Source: G965197715 sp965247615
GTDB lineage: Bacteria > Chloroflexota > Dehalococcoidia > Lucifugimonadales > UBA1127
Assembly (NCBI GenBank): GCA_965247615.1
Contig: OZ252022.1
Span: 2,480,001-2,544,000 of the forward strand
DNA length: 64,000 nucleotides
Direction: 5' to 3'
The translations under genes were made by a program, and so were the position numbers. This document shows, piece by piece, positions 40,877-49,113 of the stretch. The stretch's first letter is position 1; every line of letters starts with the position of its first letter. The notes beneath the pieces were generated by a model. It made no database searches and was not told the origin of the DNA. It saw only the letters and a list, made by a program, of their open reading frames with translations.

Positions 40877-43054
40877 ATGAGCACGGACCTACTGGACGGG
40901 CTGAACGCGGCGCAGCGGGAGGCCGTGGAGCACGTGGACGGCCCAATGCTGATTGTGGCGGGGCCGGGCAGCGGCAAGACGCGGGTAATCGTCCACCGCA
41001 TCGCCTACCTCGTGCGCACGGTCGGCGTTCAACCGTGGCGAGTCACGGCCGTCACCTTCACGAACAAGGCGGCGCGGGAGCTGCGGGAACGGCTGGCGCG
41101 GCTGTTGGGACCGGCCGCGGGCGGAGAGGTCAACGCGGGCACCTTCCACGCGCAGTGCGCCCGCATCCTGCGCCAGCACGGGGAGGCCATCGGCCTGGAC
41201 CGGGGGTTCTCCATCTACGATCGGGACGACCAGACGGCGCTGCTCAAGCGGGCTTACACTGCGGCGGACATCGACCCGAAGAAGTTCCCGCAGGGGGGCG
41301 TGCTGAGCGCCATCTCGCGGGCCAAGGCCGAGCTTCTGGACGCGGCGGCGTACCGCAGCAGGGTGGGCTCCTACTACGAGGAGATCGTGCAGCGGCTCTA
41401 CGAACAGTACGAGGCGCTGTTGTCGCTCGGCCAGGCGCTGGACTTCGACGACCTGCTGCTGAAGACGCACCAGCTCTTCGCGGCGGCGCCAGAGGTCCTG
41501 GAGCGGTACCAGGAGCGAATGCGGTACCTGCACGTGGACGAGTTCCAGGACACGAACGTGGCCCAGTACGACATCGCGCGGCAGCTGGCGGCCCGGTGGC
41601 GCAACATCTGCGTGGTGGGGGACCCGGACCAGTCGATCTACTCGTGGCGGCACGCGGACATACGCAACATTCTGAGCTTCCAGCGGGACTACGCGGACGC
41701 GCGGACGGTGCGTCTGGATACGAACTATCGCTCCACGCCGTTCATACTGAACGCGGCCCAGCGGGTCATCAGCCTCAACAAGCAGCGGATGGAGAACCCC
41801 CTGACCCCGGCAAGGTCCGGGGGGCAGCGGGTGGTGATCCAGGAGAGGTACACGGACAGCGAGGAGGCGGCCTGGGTCCTGGAGGAGGTGGAGCGCCTGC
41901 GAAAGGCGGACGGCCACGGGTTCGGGGGCTTTGCGGTGATGTACCGGGTGAACGCGCAGTCGCGGGCCCTGGAGGAGGCGTGCATTCGGCACGGGACGCC
42001 GTACCGCCTGGTTGGGGCGCTCAAGTTCTACCAGCGCAGGGAGATCAAGGACACGCTCTCCTACCTGCGGCTGCTGGTGAACCCCGCCGACGACGTGAGC
42101 CTGGGGCGGGTGATCAACGCTCCGCCACGGGGCATCGGCCAGAGGACGATGGACGAGCTCGTCCGGCTGGCGCGTTCCCTGGGGGCGCCGCAGTACGAGG
42201 CCCTCGGGAAGCTGGTGCGGGGCGAGGCCCCTGAGACGCAGGCGCCCGCGGCAGGTAAGGGATCTCTGGCCCGATTCCACCAGCTCATGGAGGAGCTGAT
42301 GGCGGAGAGCCGGGCCGTGGACGTCGCGGAGCTGCTGGACAGCGTGCTCACACGCACGGGCTACAAGAGGCACCTGGAGGAGGAGTCCGACGGCGAAGAG
42401 CGCCTGGAGAACCTGCGAGAGCTTCGCCGGGTGGCGGCGGATTTCACGGGGATGACGGCGCCGGAGGGGCTGACGGCCTTCCTGGAGCAGACGGCCCTGG
42501 TGTCTGACCAGGACAACGCGGACGAGGGCGGGGACGCCCTGACGCTCATTACGCTGCACCAAGCCAAGGGGCTGGAGTTCCCGGTGGTGTTCATGGTTGG
42601 TATGGAGGAGGGGCTGCTGCCCCACATGCGCTCCATGGACGACGCCGCGGAGATGGAGGAGGAGCGCCGGTTGTGCTACGTGGGCATGACGCGAGCGCAG
42701 GAGCGGCTGTACCTCGTGCGGGCGTTCCGCCGGACGTACATGGGGTCGAGTATGCCGTCGATACCGTCGCGGTTCCTGCGCGACATACCGCCGGAGCTGA
42801 TCACTGCGCCCCACGACGAGAGCCAGGAGCGGGCGAAGCCGTCCATCGAGGCGGCGGTGCGCAAGGCGCGAGCCGCTGCGAGCCCGGAGGCGGCGCCGTT
42901 CTCGATGGGAGAGCGGGTGCACCACCCCAGCTTTGGGGACGGGATGGTGGTGAGCTGTAAGCCGTCAAGCAGCGATTTCGAGCTGACGGTGGCCTTCGCC
43001 GGCGGCGAGGTCAAGCGGCTGCTGCACTCGATGGCGCGGCTGGAGAAGGCGTAG
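40877..43054 (+). CDS. UvrD/PcrA-type superfamily 1 DNA helicase
   Basis: ATP-dependent 3'-5' DNA helicase for repair and replication-conflict removal. The 725 residues carry motif Q (LLDGLNAAQREAV), Walker A AGPGSGKTR at residues 28-36, motif Ia (TFTNKAARELRERL), motif II (HVDEFQDTN), motif III (VVGDPDQSIYSWRHAD), motif IV (LDTNYRST), motif V (LITLHQAKGLEFPVVFM) and motif VI (YVGMTRAQERLYL). The C-terminal FSMGERVHHPSFGDGMVV is the tail that in PcrA binds RNA polymerase. Length and tail favour PcrA over Rep. It is likely transcribed from the -10 at 40809. Confidence 0.94.
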   Translation: MSTDLLDGLNAAQREAVEHVDGPMLIVAGPGSGKTRVIVHRIAYLVRTVGVQPWRVTAVTFTNKAARELRERLARLLGPAAGGEVNAGTFHAQCARILRQHGEAIGLDRGFSIYDRDDQTALLKRAYTAADIDPKKFPQGGVLSAISRAKAELLDAAAYRSRVGSYYEEIVQRLYEQYEALLSLGQALDFDDLLLKTHQLFAAAPEVLERYQERMRYLHVDEFQDTNVAQYDIARQLAARWRNICVVGDPDQSIYSWRHADIRNILSFQRDYADARTVRLDTNYRSTPFILNAAQRVISLNKQRMENPLTPARSGGQRVVIQERYTDSEEAAWVLEEVERLRKADGHGFGGFAVMYRVNAQSRALEEACIRHGTPYRLVGALKFYQRREIKDTLSYLRLLVNPADDVSLGRVINAPPRGIGQRTMDELVRLARSLGAPQYEALGKLVRGEAPETQAPAAGKGSLARFHQLMEELMAESRAVDVAELLDSVLTRTGYKRHLEEESDGEERLENLRELRRVAADFTGMTAPEGLTAFLEQTALVSDQDNADEGGDALTLITLHQAKGLEFPVVFMVGMEEGLLPHMRSMDDAAEMEEERRLCYVGMTRAQERLYLVRAFRRTYMGSSMPSIPSRFLRDIPPELITAPHDESQERAKPSIEAAVRKARAAASPEAAPFSMGERVHHPSFGDGMVVSCKPSSSDFELTVAFAGGEVKRLLHSMARLEKA

Positions 43055-43085
43055 CGGCCCGGCTTGCGTTGGGGGCTAGCTTCGG

Positions 43086-43114
43086 TTGACACCCCCTGGG
43101 GGCCTCACTACAAT
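43086..43114 (+). promoter_or_regulatory. Predicted sigma70 promoter of the dehydrogenase E1 operon
   Basis: TTGACA at 43086-43091, 17 bases, and TACAAT at 43109-43114. The spacer starts with CCCCC, as at 28935. The E1 alpha start lies 55 bases downstream. Confidence 0.72.
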
Positions 43115-43168
43115 CGCTGCCACGCACGGGGTCTGCGGCTCCGCACGCGCTCAGGAGGACGGCTAACC

Positions 43169-44182
43169 ATGATCCCGAATATGCCCCGCGAGAAGCTGCT
43201 GGAGACGTTCCGGCGCATGCTGGTGATGCGCCGGTTCGAAGAGACCTGCGACGCCATAGTCAACGAGGCCTACTTTCCGGGCAACCAGACGCACCTGTAC
43301 ATTGGGCAGGAGGCCACGGGCGCCGCGGTGTCGGCGGCATTGGACCCGGAGGACTACATCTTCAGCACGCACCGCAACCACGGGCACATCCTGAGCCGCG
43401 GCGCGGACCCCGGCAGGGCGATGGCGGAGATCCTGGGCAAGGTCACGGGGTACTGCCGGGGTTTCGGAGGGACTCTTCACGGGGCAGCGCCGGAGCTGAA
43501 CATTCCCACCAGCTCCGCGATGGTGGGGGGCAACCTACCCATCGCCATCGGGGCGGCATTCGCGCTGAAGCACCAGGGACGGCCCAGGGTCAGCGTGATG
43601 ATGTTCGGCGACGGTGTCCTGGAGGAGGGCGCCTTCTACGAGAGCATCAATCTGGCCGCGCTGTGGGACCTGCCGGTGGTCTTCATGTGCGAGAACAACT
43701 CGTGGTCGGCGCCCGAGGTGCGGGCGCCGGGGCCACACCCCAAGGCGAGCCTGAGCGCGGGGCAGCTGGTGGACATCGCTGGGGCGTTCCGCGTCCCGGC
43801 CGTCGTGGCGGACGGGGCCGACCTGGGCGAGGTGTACAACTCGACGGTGGAGGCGAGGGAGCGGGCGGTGGCAGGCGGAGGGCCCACCTTCGTCGAGGCC
43901 CGGACGCGGGGTTGGCCCCGGGGCACGGGGGAGACGGACATCGCGAGGGCGTGGACTCGGCAGGCGCCGCGGGGGCATCGGGGCCAGCGAGACTGGTTCC
44001 TGCGGGACGACCCGGTGCTGCGCCTCGCGGGGGAGCTGGTAGCGGCGGGGGTGGCGAGCCGCGGCCAGGTGCGGGGGATGGACCTGGAGGTGCGCCGGCA
44101 GATGGCTGAGGCCCTCCGGTTCGCGCAGGAGAGCCCGTTTCCTGAGGCGGAGGAGGCGCTGGCGCACATCTGGCCGGAGTAG
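43169..44182 (+). CDS. Thiamine-diphosphate-dependent dehydrogenase E1 alpha subunit, first pair
   Basis: Alpha subunit of a 2-oxoacid (pyruvate/acetoin-type) dehydrogenase E1. The 337 residues have TPP/Mg motif GDGVLEEGAFYESINLAAL with ENNSWSAPE after it, and the front part FRRMLVMRRFEE, YIGQEATGAAVSAALDPEDY, STHRNHGHILSRG. The segment after ENN lacks the usual E1 phosphorylation-loop pattern. The ATG at 43169 has AGGAGG upstream; the reading from 43064 is not used. It forms one enzyme with the beta subunit at 44205. Pyruvate, acetoin or branched-chain acid may be the substrate; the sequence does not decide. Confidence 0.9.
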   Translation: MIPNMPREKLLETFRRMLVMRRFEETCDAIVNEAYFPGNQTHLYIGQEATGAAVSAALDPEDYIFSTHRNHGHILSRGADPGRAMAEILGKVTGYCRGFGGTLHGAAPELNIPTSSAMVGGNLPIAIGAAFALKHQGRPRVSVMMFGDGVLEEGAFYESINLAALWDLPVVFMCENNSWSAPEVRAPGPHPKASLSAGQLVDIAGAFRVPAVVADGADLGEVYNSTVEARERAVAGGGPTFVEARTRGWPRGTGETDIARAWTRQAPRGHRGQRDWFLRDDPVLRLAGELVAAGVASRGQVRGMDLEVRRQMAEALRFAQESPFPEAEEALAHIWPE

Positions 44183-44204
44183 GCCAACGAGGCAGGGGTG
44201 GTGT

Positions 44205-45176
44205 ATGGCGGAACTGACGTACGGAGAAGCCAAGATCAGCGCCGTAGCGTCGGCGATGCGGGCCGACGAGCGGGTAGTGATCATCGGCGGCGGGGGCTTT
44301 GGGGGGCATCGTCATCCCGAGCTGAGCGCGCCGCTGCACCGGGAGTTTCGCTCTCGCATCTACAGCACGCCCATCTCGGAGATGGGCTACGTGGGGATGG
44401 CGATAGGGGCAGCCATCGGCGGGCTGCGGCCCATCGTGACGGTGTCCACGTCGAGCTTCCTGTTCCAGGGGTGGGCGCAGATAGTGAACGAGGCGCCCAA
44501 CATCCACTACATGACGGCGGGACAGACCAGAGTGCCCATGCTGGTGCACATCCTGACGGGGCTGCGGATCGCGGGGGCGGCGCAGCACTCGGCGCGGCCG
44601 CAGGCGATGCTGATGCAGGTGCCCGGGCTGCAGATCATCGCGCCGGCGACGGCGCGCGACGTCCTTGGGATGATACAGCCGGTGCTGGACAGCGAGCGGC
44701 CCACGGTGTGGGCGGACCATGTGCTGCTCATCGAGACGGGTGTTGTCGAAGAGGCGCCGGAGGACGCCGCCCCCGTACCGCTGGGTAAGGCGGACGTGAA
44801 GCGCGCGGGGTCGGACGTGACCCTGGTTGCCTACGGCATAACGCTGGCCCGCGGCCTGCGAGCGGCGGAGCAGGCGGCGCAAGAGGGGATCGACGTGGAG
44901 GTGGTGGACCTGCGTACGCTTGCGCCTCTGGACCGGGAGACGGTGCTGGAGTCGGCGGGCAGGACGCGGCGGCTTGTTATCGCCGACGAGTGCACGCTGA
45001 CGTGCGGGGTAGCGGCGGAGGTGGCGGCATCGGTGGCGGAGCAGGGAGTGAGCCTCGCGAGGCCTCTCAAGCGGCTGACCGTCCCGGACGTGCCAGTGCC
45101 CTTCAGCCCGACGCTGGAGGATGCGATCACGCCCACGGAGGAGCGGATTCTGGCTGCCATCAAGGCTGTCATGTAG
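44205..45176 (+). CDS. Thiamine-diphosphate-dependent dehydrogenase E1 beta subunit, first pair
   Basis: Beta subunit (323 residues) pairing with the E1 alpha at 43169. Typical stretches are STPISEMGYVGMAIGAAIGGLRP, HYMTAGQTRVPMLVHILTG, VPGLQIIAPATARDV and the C-terminal VEVVDLRTLAPLDRETV. In the family the catalytic Glu is in the PISEMG-like stretch. The gene starts 22 bases after alpha. The middle region differs from the second beta subunit at 46251 (about a third identical by eye), so the pairs are paralogues that separated long ago and not a recent copy. Confidence 0.9.
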   Translation: MAELTYGEAKISAVASAMRADERVVIIGGGGFGGHRHPELSAPLHREFRSRIYSTPISEMGYVGMAIGAAIGGLRPIVTVSTSSFLFQGWAQIVNEAPNIHYMTAGQTRVPMLVHILTGLRIAGAAQHSARPQAMLMQVPGLQIIAPATARDVLGMIQPVLDSERPTVWADHVLLIETGVVEEAPEDAAPVPLGKADVKRAGSDVTLVAYGITLARGLRAAEQAAQEGIDVEVVDLRTLAPLDRETVLESAGRTRRLVIADECTLTCGVAAEVAASVAEQGVSLARPLKRLTVPDVPVPFSPTLEDAITPTEERILAAIKAVM

Positions 45177-45214
45177 GGTGGCGGCCCCGGGACCCTCCGC
45201 CTCCCCGCTCACCT

Positions 45215-45273
45215 GGTTCGAGGGCCTCACCATGGGCGGGGGGAGAACGACATGACGGTTCGAGGGCCTCACC
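45215..45273 (+). repeat. 17-base direct repeat at the start of the second E1 alpha gene
   Basis: GGTTCGAGGGCCTCACC occurs at 45215-45231 and again at 45257-45273, 42 bases apart. The second copy is inside the first codons of the E1 alpha gene. A small duplication that may move or decide the start. Confidence 0.5.
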
Positions 45274-46241
45274 GTGACCGGACGGGTGACGCGCCGGCGC
45301 GCGGGGTGGAGATGCTCAGGGGTATGTGGCTCATCCGCGCGTTCGAGGAGCGGGTCATTGAGCTGTACCACGAGGGGCAACTCCCCGGCCTGATTCACGT
45401 GAGCATTGGGCAGGAGGCGGTGGCCGTAGGGGTCGGCGCGGCCCTGGCGGAAGGGGACTACGTGTATGGGACGCATCGGTCGCACGGCCACTTTCTGGCT
45501 CGGGGGGCGGACCCGGACCGGATGATGGCGGAGCTGGCGGGCCGGGCCACGGGGTACTGCCAGGGACGGGGCGGCTCCATGCACCTCGTCGCGGCAGAGC
45601 GCGGCGTGCTGGGGGCGACGGGCGTCGTCGCGGGCACGGTGCCACTGGCCCTGGGCACAAGCCTGGCGTGCAAGCAGGAGGGCGGGGGGAAGGTGGTGGC
45701 CGTCTACTTTGGCGACGGCGCCGCCAACACCGGTGGATTCCACGAATCGCTGAACATGGCTTCGCTATGGAAGCTGCCGGTGGTGCTGGTGTGCGAGAAC
45801 AACGGCTACGCCGAGTTTACTCCCATGTCCGCGCACACCGTGGTGGAGCACATCTCCGTCCACGGGCAGGCCTACGGCATTCCCTCCGAGATAGTGGACG
45901 GCAACGATGTCCTGGCGGTCCACGAGGCGGCGCAATCGGCAGCCTCCCGGGCCCGGGAGGGAGGAGGGCCGACCATCGTCGAGTGCCTGACCCACCGTCT
46001 CAGCGGCCACTACGTGGGCGACCCGGCGAGCTACCAGCAAGCGCAGGCAGTAGAGGAGTGGCGTGAGAGGGACCCCATTCGGCGGTTCAGCGCCGTGCTG
46101 AAGGGCCGGGGGATCCTGGACGAGGAGCAGGTCCGGGCGGTGGAGGAGCGGGCGCGGTCGCAGGTTGAGGAGGCCGTGCGGTTCGCCATGGAGAGCCCCG
46201 CGCCGGACCCCGGCAGGGTAGCGGACCAGGTCTACGCCTGA
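45252..46241 (+). CDS. Thiamine-diphosphate-dependent dehydrogenase E1 alpha subunit, second pair (acetoin/pyruvate type)
   Basis: Alpha subunit of a second E1 (329 residues). TPP/Mg motif is GDGAANTGGFHESLNMASL followed by ENNGYAEFTPMSAHT; these AcoA-like traits favour an acetoin- or pyruvate-type dehydrogenase. EMLRGMWLIRAFEERV, IGQEAVAVGVGAALAEGDY and YGTHRSHGHFLARGADPDRMMAELAGR are also conserved. The ATG at 45252 lies inside a repeat, but the family-like part begins at about residue 15 in any case. It pairs with the beta gene at 46251. Confidence 0.9.
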   Translation: MTVRGPHRDRTGDAPARGVEMLRGMWLIRAFEERVIELYHEGQLPGLIHVSIGQEAVAVGVGAALAEGDYVYGTHRSHGHFLARGADPDRMMAELAGRATGYCQGRGGSMHLVAAERGVLGATGVVAGTVPLALGTSLACKQEGGGKVVAVYFGDGAANTGGFHESLNMASLWKLPVVLVCENNGYAEFTPMSAHTVVEHISVHGQAYGIPSEIVDGNDVLAVHEAAQSAASRAREGGGPTIVECLTHRLSGHYVGDPASYQQAQAVEEWRERDPIRRFSAVLKGRGILDEEQVRAVEERARSQVEEAVRFAMESPAPDPGRVADQVYA

Positions 46242-46250
46242 GGGAGGGGT

Positions 46251-47219
46251 ATGGCTGCGACGAGGCTGGTAGACGCCCTTCGTAACGCGCTCCAAGAGGA
46301 GATGCGGCGAGACCCGGCGGTATTCGTCCTAGGCGCGGACGCGGCAGTTGGCGGACCCTTCGGCGTGACGTCCGGGCTGGTGGAGGAGTTTGGGGAGGGC
46401 CGAGTGATCAACACGCCCATCAGCGAGGACGCGATCATGGGACTTGCGGTGGGCGCGGCGCTGGCAGGGCGGCGGCCGGTGGTGGAGATCATGTTCATGG
46501 ACTTCATTCCGCTGGCGATGAACCAGCTGGTCAACCACGCGGCCAAGCTCCGCTACATGTCGGGCGGGCAGCTATCCGTGCCAATGGTGGTGCGTGCGCA
46601 GGAGGGTGCGACCGGCGGCTGGGGCGCCCACCACTCGCAGTCGTTGGAGTCGTGGTTTGTGCACGTTCCCGGCTTAAGGGTTGTGGCGCCGTCGACTCCG
46701 GCCGACGCCAAGGGGCTCCTTAAGGCCGCTATTCGAGACGACAACCCGGTCCTCTTTCTGGAGCACCGGGGGCTCTACTTCCGCGAGGGCGAGGTGGATG
46801 GGGAGGCTCAGGTGAAGCTGGGCTCAGCCAAGGTAGTGCGCGCGGGACGGGACGTGACCATTGCGGCGTACCTGCGGATGGTCTCTGAGGCGCTGGAGGC
46901 GGCGCTGGAGCTTGAGAGGAGAGGGGTCTCGGCGGAGGTGGTGGACCTGCGGTCGCTGTCGCCCCTGGACATGGACACTCTCTTGGAGTCGGTGAAGAAG
47001 ACGCACCGGCTCGTGGTGGCGCATGAGGGGGTGGTGACGGGAGGGGTGGGAGCGGAGGTCGCGGCGGGGGTCCAGGAGTGGGGTTTCGACGCGCTGGACG
47101 CGCCGATTCAGCGGGTGGGGGCGCCCTTCACACCGGTCCCGGCAAGTCCGGTGCTGGAAGCGGCCTTTGTGCCCGGCCGAGACGCCATCGTGGCCGCCGT
47201 AGAGCGGACGCTGGGCTAG
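46251..47219 (+). CDS. Thiamine-diphosphate-dependent dehydrogenase E1 beta subunit, second pair (acetoin/pyruvate type)
   Basis: Beta subunit (322 residues) partnering the E1 alpha at 45252. ALRNALQEEMRRDPAVFVLG and RVINTPISEDAIMGLAVGAAL are typical, then VEIMFMDFIPLAMNQLVNHAAKL and SVPMVVRAQEGATGGWGAHHSQ, with the C-terminal VVDLRSLSPLDMDTLLESV. It starts ten bases after the alpha gene. No dihydrolipoyl acyltransferase (E2) or dihydrolipoyl dehydrogenase (E3) gene follows; a hairpin at 47303 ends the unit. So the four E1 subunits must share E2/E3 from elsewhere or use other electron acceptors. Confidence 0.9.
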   Translation: MAATRLVDALRNALQEEMRRDPAVFVLGADAAVGGPFGVTSGLVEEFGEGRVINTPISEDAIMGLAVGAALAGRRPVVEIMFMDFIPLAMNQLVNHAAKLRYMSGGQLSVPMVVRAQEGATGGWGAHHSQSLESWFVHVPGLRVVAPSTPADAKGLLKAAIRDDNPVLFLEHRGLYFREGEVDGEAQVKLGSAKVVRAGRDVTIAAYLRMVSEALEAALELERRGVSAEVVDLRSLSPLDMDTLLESVKKTHRLVVAHEGVVTGGVGAEVAAGVQEWGFDALDAPIQRVGAPFTPVPASPVLEAAFVPGRDAIVAAVERTLG

Positions 47220-47302
47220 CGGTTGCGGGGCCAAGGCCGTGTGCGGTGTTGTCGTGTGAACTCCGTCACGCATCGCACTCGGGGATCACGCCGCATGAAG
47301 CG

Positions 47303-47328
47303 GCGGGGCTCCGGGAACCGAGCCCCGC
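47303..47328 (+). terminator. Hairpin after the E1 operon
   Basis: GCGGGGCTC and GAGCCCCGC form a 9-bp stem around CGGGAACC, between two convergent genes. No T run follows, so it is a weak or bidirectional terminator. Confidence 0.5.
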
Positions 47329-47359
47329 GCTACCGCTCGACTGCGCGGGGGATGCGGAG

Positions 47360-47575
47360 CTAGCGGACCTGGGTCGTGTCGCCCCCGGCGAAGATGCCGT
47401 AGACCTGTTCGATGGACACGACGCGCTCGTCGCCTGGTTTCTCCGGCCCAAAGGGAGCTTCTATGAAGCGCGCCATGACGCTGCGTCCGTCCGGACTTGG
47501 CGGAGCGAGGGCTTCAACGACAGCGCCGGTGTCGAGCTGGAGCTTGTCGCCTGGGTTGACTCCGTCTAGATCCAT
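47360..47575 (-). CDS. Small conserved-looking protein, beta-rich
   Basis: A 71-residue protein I do not recognise by name. It starts MDLDGVNPGDKLQLDTGAVV and continues with EALAPPSPDGRSVMARFIEAPF and VSIEQVYGIFAGGD. Alternate hydrophobic and charged residues with repeated Gly, Asp pairs suggest a small beta barrel of the SH3/KOW kind, as in translation or transcription regulators; this is an inference from the pattern. The ATG at 47575 has AAGGAGG upstream at good distance; a GTG upstream in frame is not needed. It is monocistronic, convergent with the E1 operon. Confidence 0.65.
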   Translation of the reverse strand: MDLDGVNPGDKLQLDTGAVVEALAPPSPDGRSVMARFIEAPFGPEKPGDERVVSIEQVYGIFAGGDTTQVR

Positions 47576-47673
47576 GTACTCCTCCTTGGGCTGCACTCTG
47601 GTTGTGCACGTTGAAATTCGCCGCTAGTGTATCACCTCCGGGTGTCTGGGGCAGCGATAGGGAAGAGCGGCCA

Positions 47674-47708
47674 GCCGCACGGACGGTAACGGCGTCCTTC
47701 CGTGCGGC
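47674..47708 (-). terminator. Hairpin terminator after the RidA gene
   Basis: GCCGCACGGA and TCCGTGCGGC form a perfect 10-bp stem with a 15-base loop, 19 bases downstream of the ridA-like stop on the minus strand. Confidence 0.55.
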
Positions 47709-47726
47709 CTCGCGGGAGGGCGCGGG

Positions 47727-48191
47727 CTAGCTTTGGACCTCCACGACCATTTCGATCTCAACAGCAATGCCGTTGGGGAGCGATCCCATGCCCACGGCGG
47801 CGCGGGCGTGCCGACCCTTGTCGCCGAAGACGGCCACGAGCAGGTCGGAGCAGCCGTTGATCACCTGAGGGTGATCGCCGAACTCGGGGACGGCGTTGAC
47901 CATGCCCAAGACCTTCACGACGCGGGTGACGTTGTCCAAGTCACCAATGGCCCCTTTGAGGTTGGCCAAGAGGTTGAGGCCGCACTGGCGGGCCGCTTCC
48001 TTCGCCTCGTCCACGTTCAGGTCTCGGCCCACCTTTCCGGTGATGTTGTGGCCGTCGGGGGTGCGGGGCCCCACGCCGGCCAGGAAGACGAGGTTGCCTG
48101 TGCGGACGGCTGGGACGTAGTTCGCCAGGGGCGGCGGGGGACTGGAGAGGGCAAGGCCCATCTCGCTGAGCTTGTCTTCTGCCTCGGACAT
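47727..48191 (-). CDS. RidA/YjgF/YER057c/UK114 family protein
   Basis: A 154-residue member of the RidA family, whose founding members hydrolyse reactive enamine/imine products of amino acid metabolism. SPPPPLANYVPAVRTGNLVFLAGVGP, the DEAKEAARQCGLNLLANLKGAIGDLDNVTRVVKVL part and the C-terminal HARAAVGMGSLPNGIAVEIEMVVEV agree with the family, and the Arg in HARAAVGM stands near the Arg that binds the substrate carboxylate. It is longer than RidA itself (about 128) and nearer to the chorismate-mutase-like YjgF branch. AAAGGAG precedes the ATG, and a promoter is seen at 48257-48285. Confidence 0.85.
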   Translation of the reverse strand: MSEAEDKLSEMGLALSSPPPPLANYVPAVRTGNLVFLAGVGPRTPDGHNITGKVGRDLNVDEAKEAARQCGLNLLANLKGAIGDLDNVTRVVKVLGMVNAVPEFGDHPQVINGCSDLLVAVFGDKGRHARAAVGMGSLPNGIAVEIEMVVEVQS

Positions 48192-48495
48192 GGTTGCTCC
48201 TTTCTACTATGAGCGCGGCGAGTGCACGGGTGAAGCTGCCTTGAGGAATCCCGGCGACTGTATCTGTGCTCGCCGGGGGTGTCAAGGCTGCGAATTGCTT
48301 CCCAATGGATGTTACGCTACAGGGTATCGTTGCTCTGCAAGTCATGTTGTGGGAAGAGGACATGGGGAGAAGCAGCGTGAAGGAGTACTCGGAGGCGATG
48401 GGCGCGACGGCCTGGTAGGGGAGCGGCGCCCCACGGGGACGTTCCTTCGGGAAGGTGTGTATGCTGTACGGCGACGCGAGGAGGCGCAACGGGCG
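48192..48495. other. 304-base divergent region between the RidA-like gene and the phosphoesterase gene
   Basis: Holds the ridA-like promoter (48257-48285, minus). For the plus-strand gene I see no clear promoter. A short open frame runs through from 48172 in frame with the phosphoesterase but its residues do not fit the family. Confidence 0.5.
48257..48285 (-). promoter_or_regulatory. Predicted sigma70 promoter of the RidA-like gene
   Basis: On the minus strand, TTGACA (48285-48280), 17 bases starting CCCCC, and TACAGT (48262-48257). Confidence 0.65.
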
Positions 48496-48978
48496 ATGAG
48501 GATCGGGGTGATTTCGGACACGCACGGGTACCTGGACCCGGACGTTCTGCGGGCGTTCGCGGGGGTCGAGGTGATCCTGCACGCCGGAGACATCGGCGAC
48601 GCGGCGGTGCTGCGGGGGCTGGAGGGGCTGGCGCCGGTGGCCGCGGTGCGGGGCAACAATGACAGGACGGGCGAGGTTGCTTGTGAACCCTTGGAGCGCC
48701 GGATTGACGTGGAGGGCAAGGGGCTGTTTCTGACGCACCAAGCGACGGCGCCGAAGAGCCCGGATGACGCGCGGTTGGTGGAGTACCGGCGGCAGGGAAT
48801 AGCGGTCGTCGTTTCCGGCCACAGCCACATGGCGCGGCAGGAGACGGTGGGCGGCGTGCTCTTCTTCAATCCGGGAGCGGCGGGCAAGCCCCGGTTTCGC
48901 CTGGTACCCTCGGTGGGCGTCATTACCATTGAGAACGGCATCATCACGGGGGCCATCGAAACGCTACGGAAGGGGTAG
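48496..48978 (+). CDS. YfcE/MJ0936-type metallophosphoesterase
   Basis: A 160-residue phosphoesterase of the calcineurin fold. All metal motifs are present: DTHG at residues 8-11, GDIGD, GNND, then THQ in FLTHQATA (a usual GH pair is changed to TH), and GHSH in VVVSGHSHMARQ. The ATG at 48496 is chosen since MRIGVISDTHG is the family start; the same frame upstream gives unrelated sequence. Small YfcE-type enzymes act on phosphodiesters such as bis-pNPP in vitro; the natural substrate is not known. Free standing before dinB. Confidence 0.88.
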   Translation: MRIGVISDTHGYLDPDVLRAFAGVEVILHAGDIGDAAVLRGLEGLAPVAAVRGNNDRTGEVACEPLERRIDVEGKGLFLTHQATAPKSPDDARLVEYRRQGIAVVVSGHSHMARQETVGGVLFFNPGAAGKPRFRLVPSVGVITIENGIITGAIETLRKG

Positions 48979-49113
48979 CCCCCCGGGCTGCCGGTCGAGC
49001 CTCCGTGCCGCGCCCCGGCGCGGCTGAGGGGCCGGGAAGGGAGGGGCCGCAGTCGCTTCCGCCGTCTCCCGGCAGCGGAGAGGGGCCGGGAGAGGCGACG
49101 GCAACGTAGAGAC

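Noticed and set aside
43683..45743. A 686-codon minus-strand frame opposite the E1 genes
   Set aside because: The E1 alpha and beta genes on the plus strand have full family motifs; the frame is a shadow.
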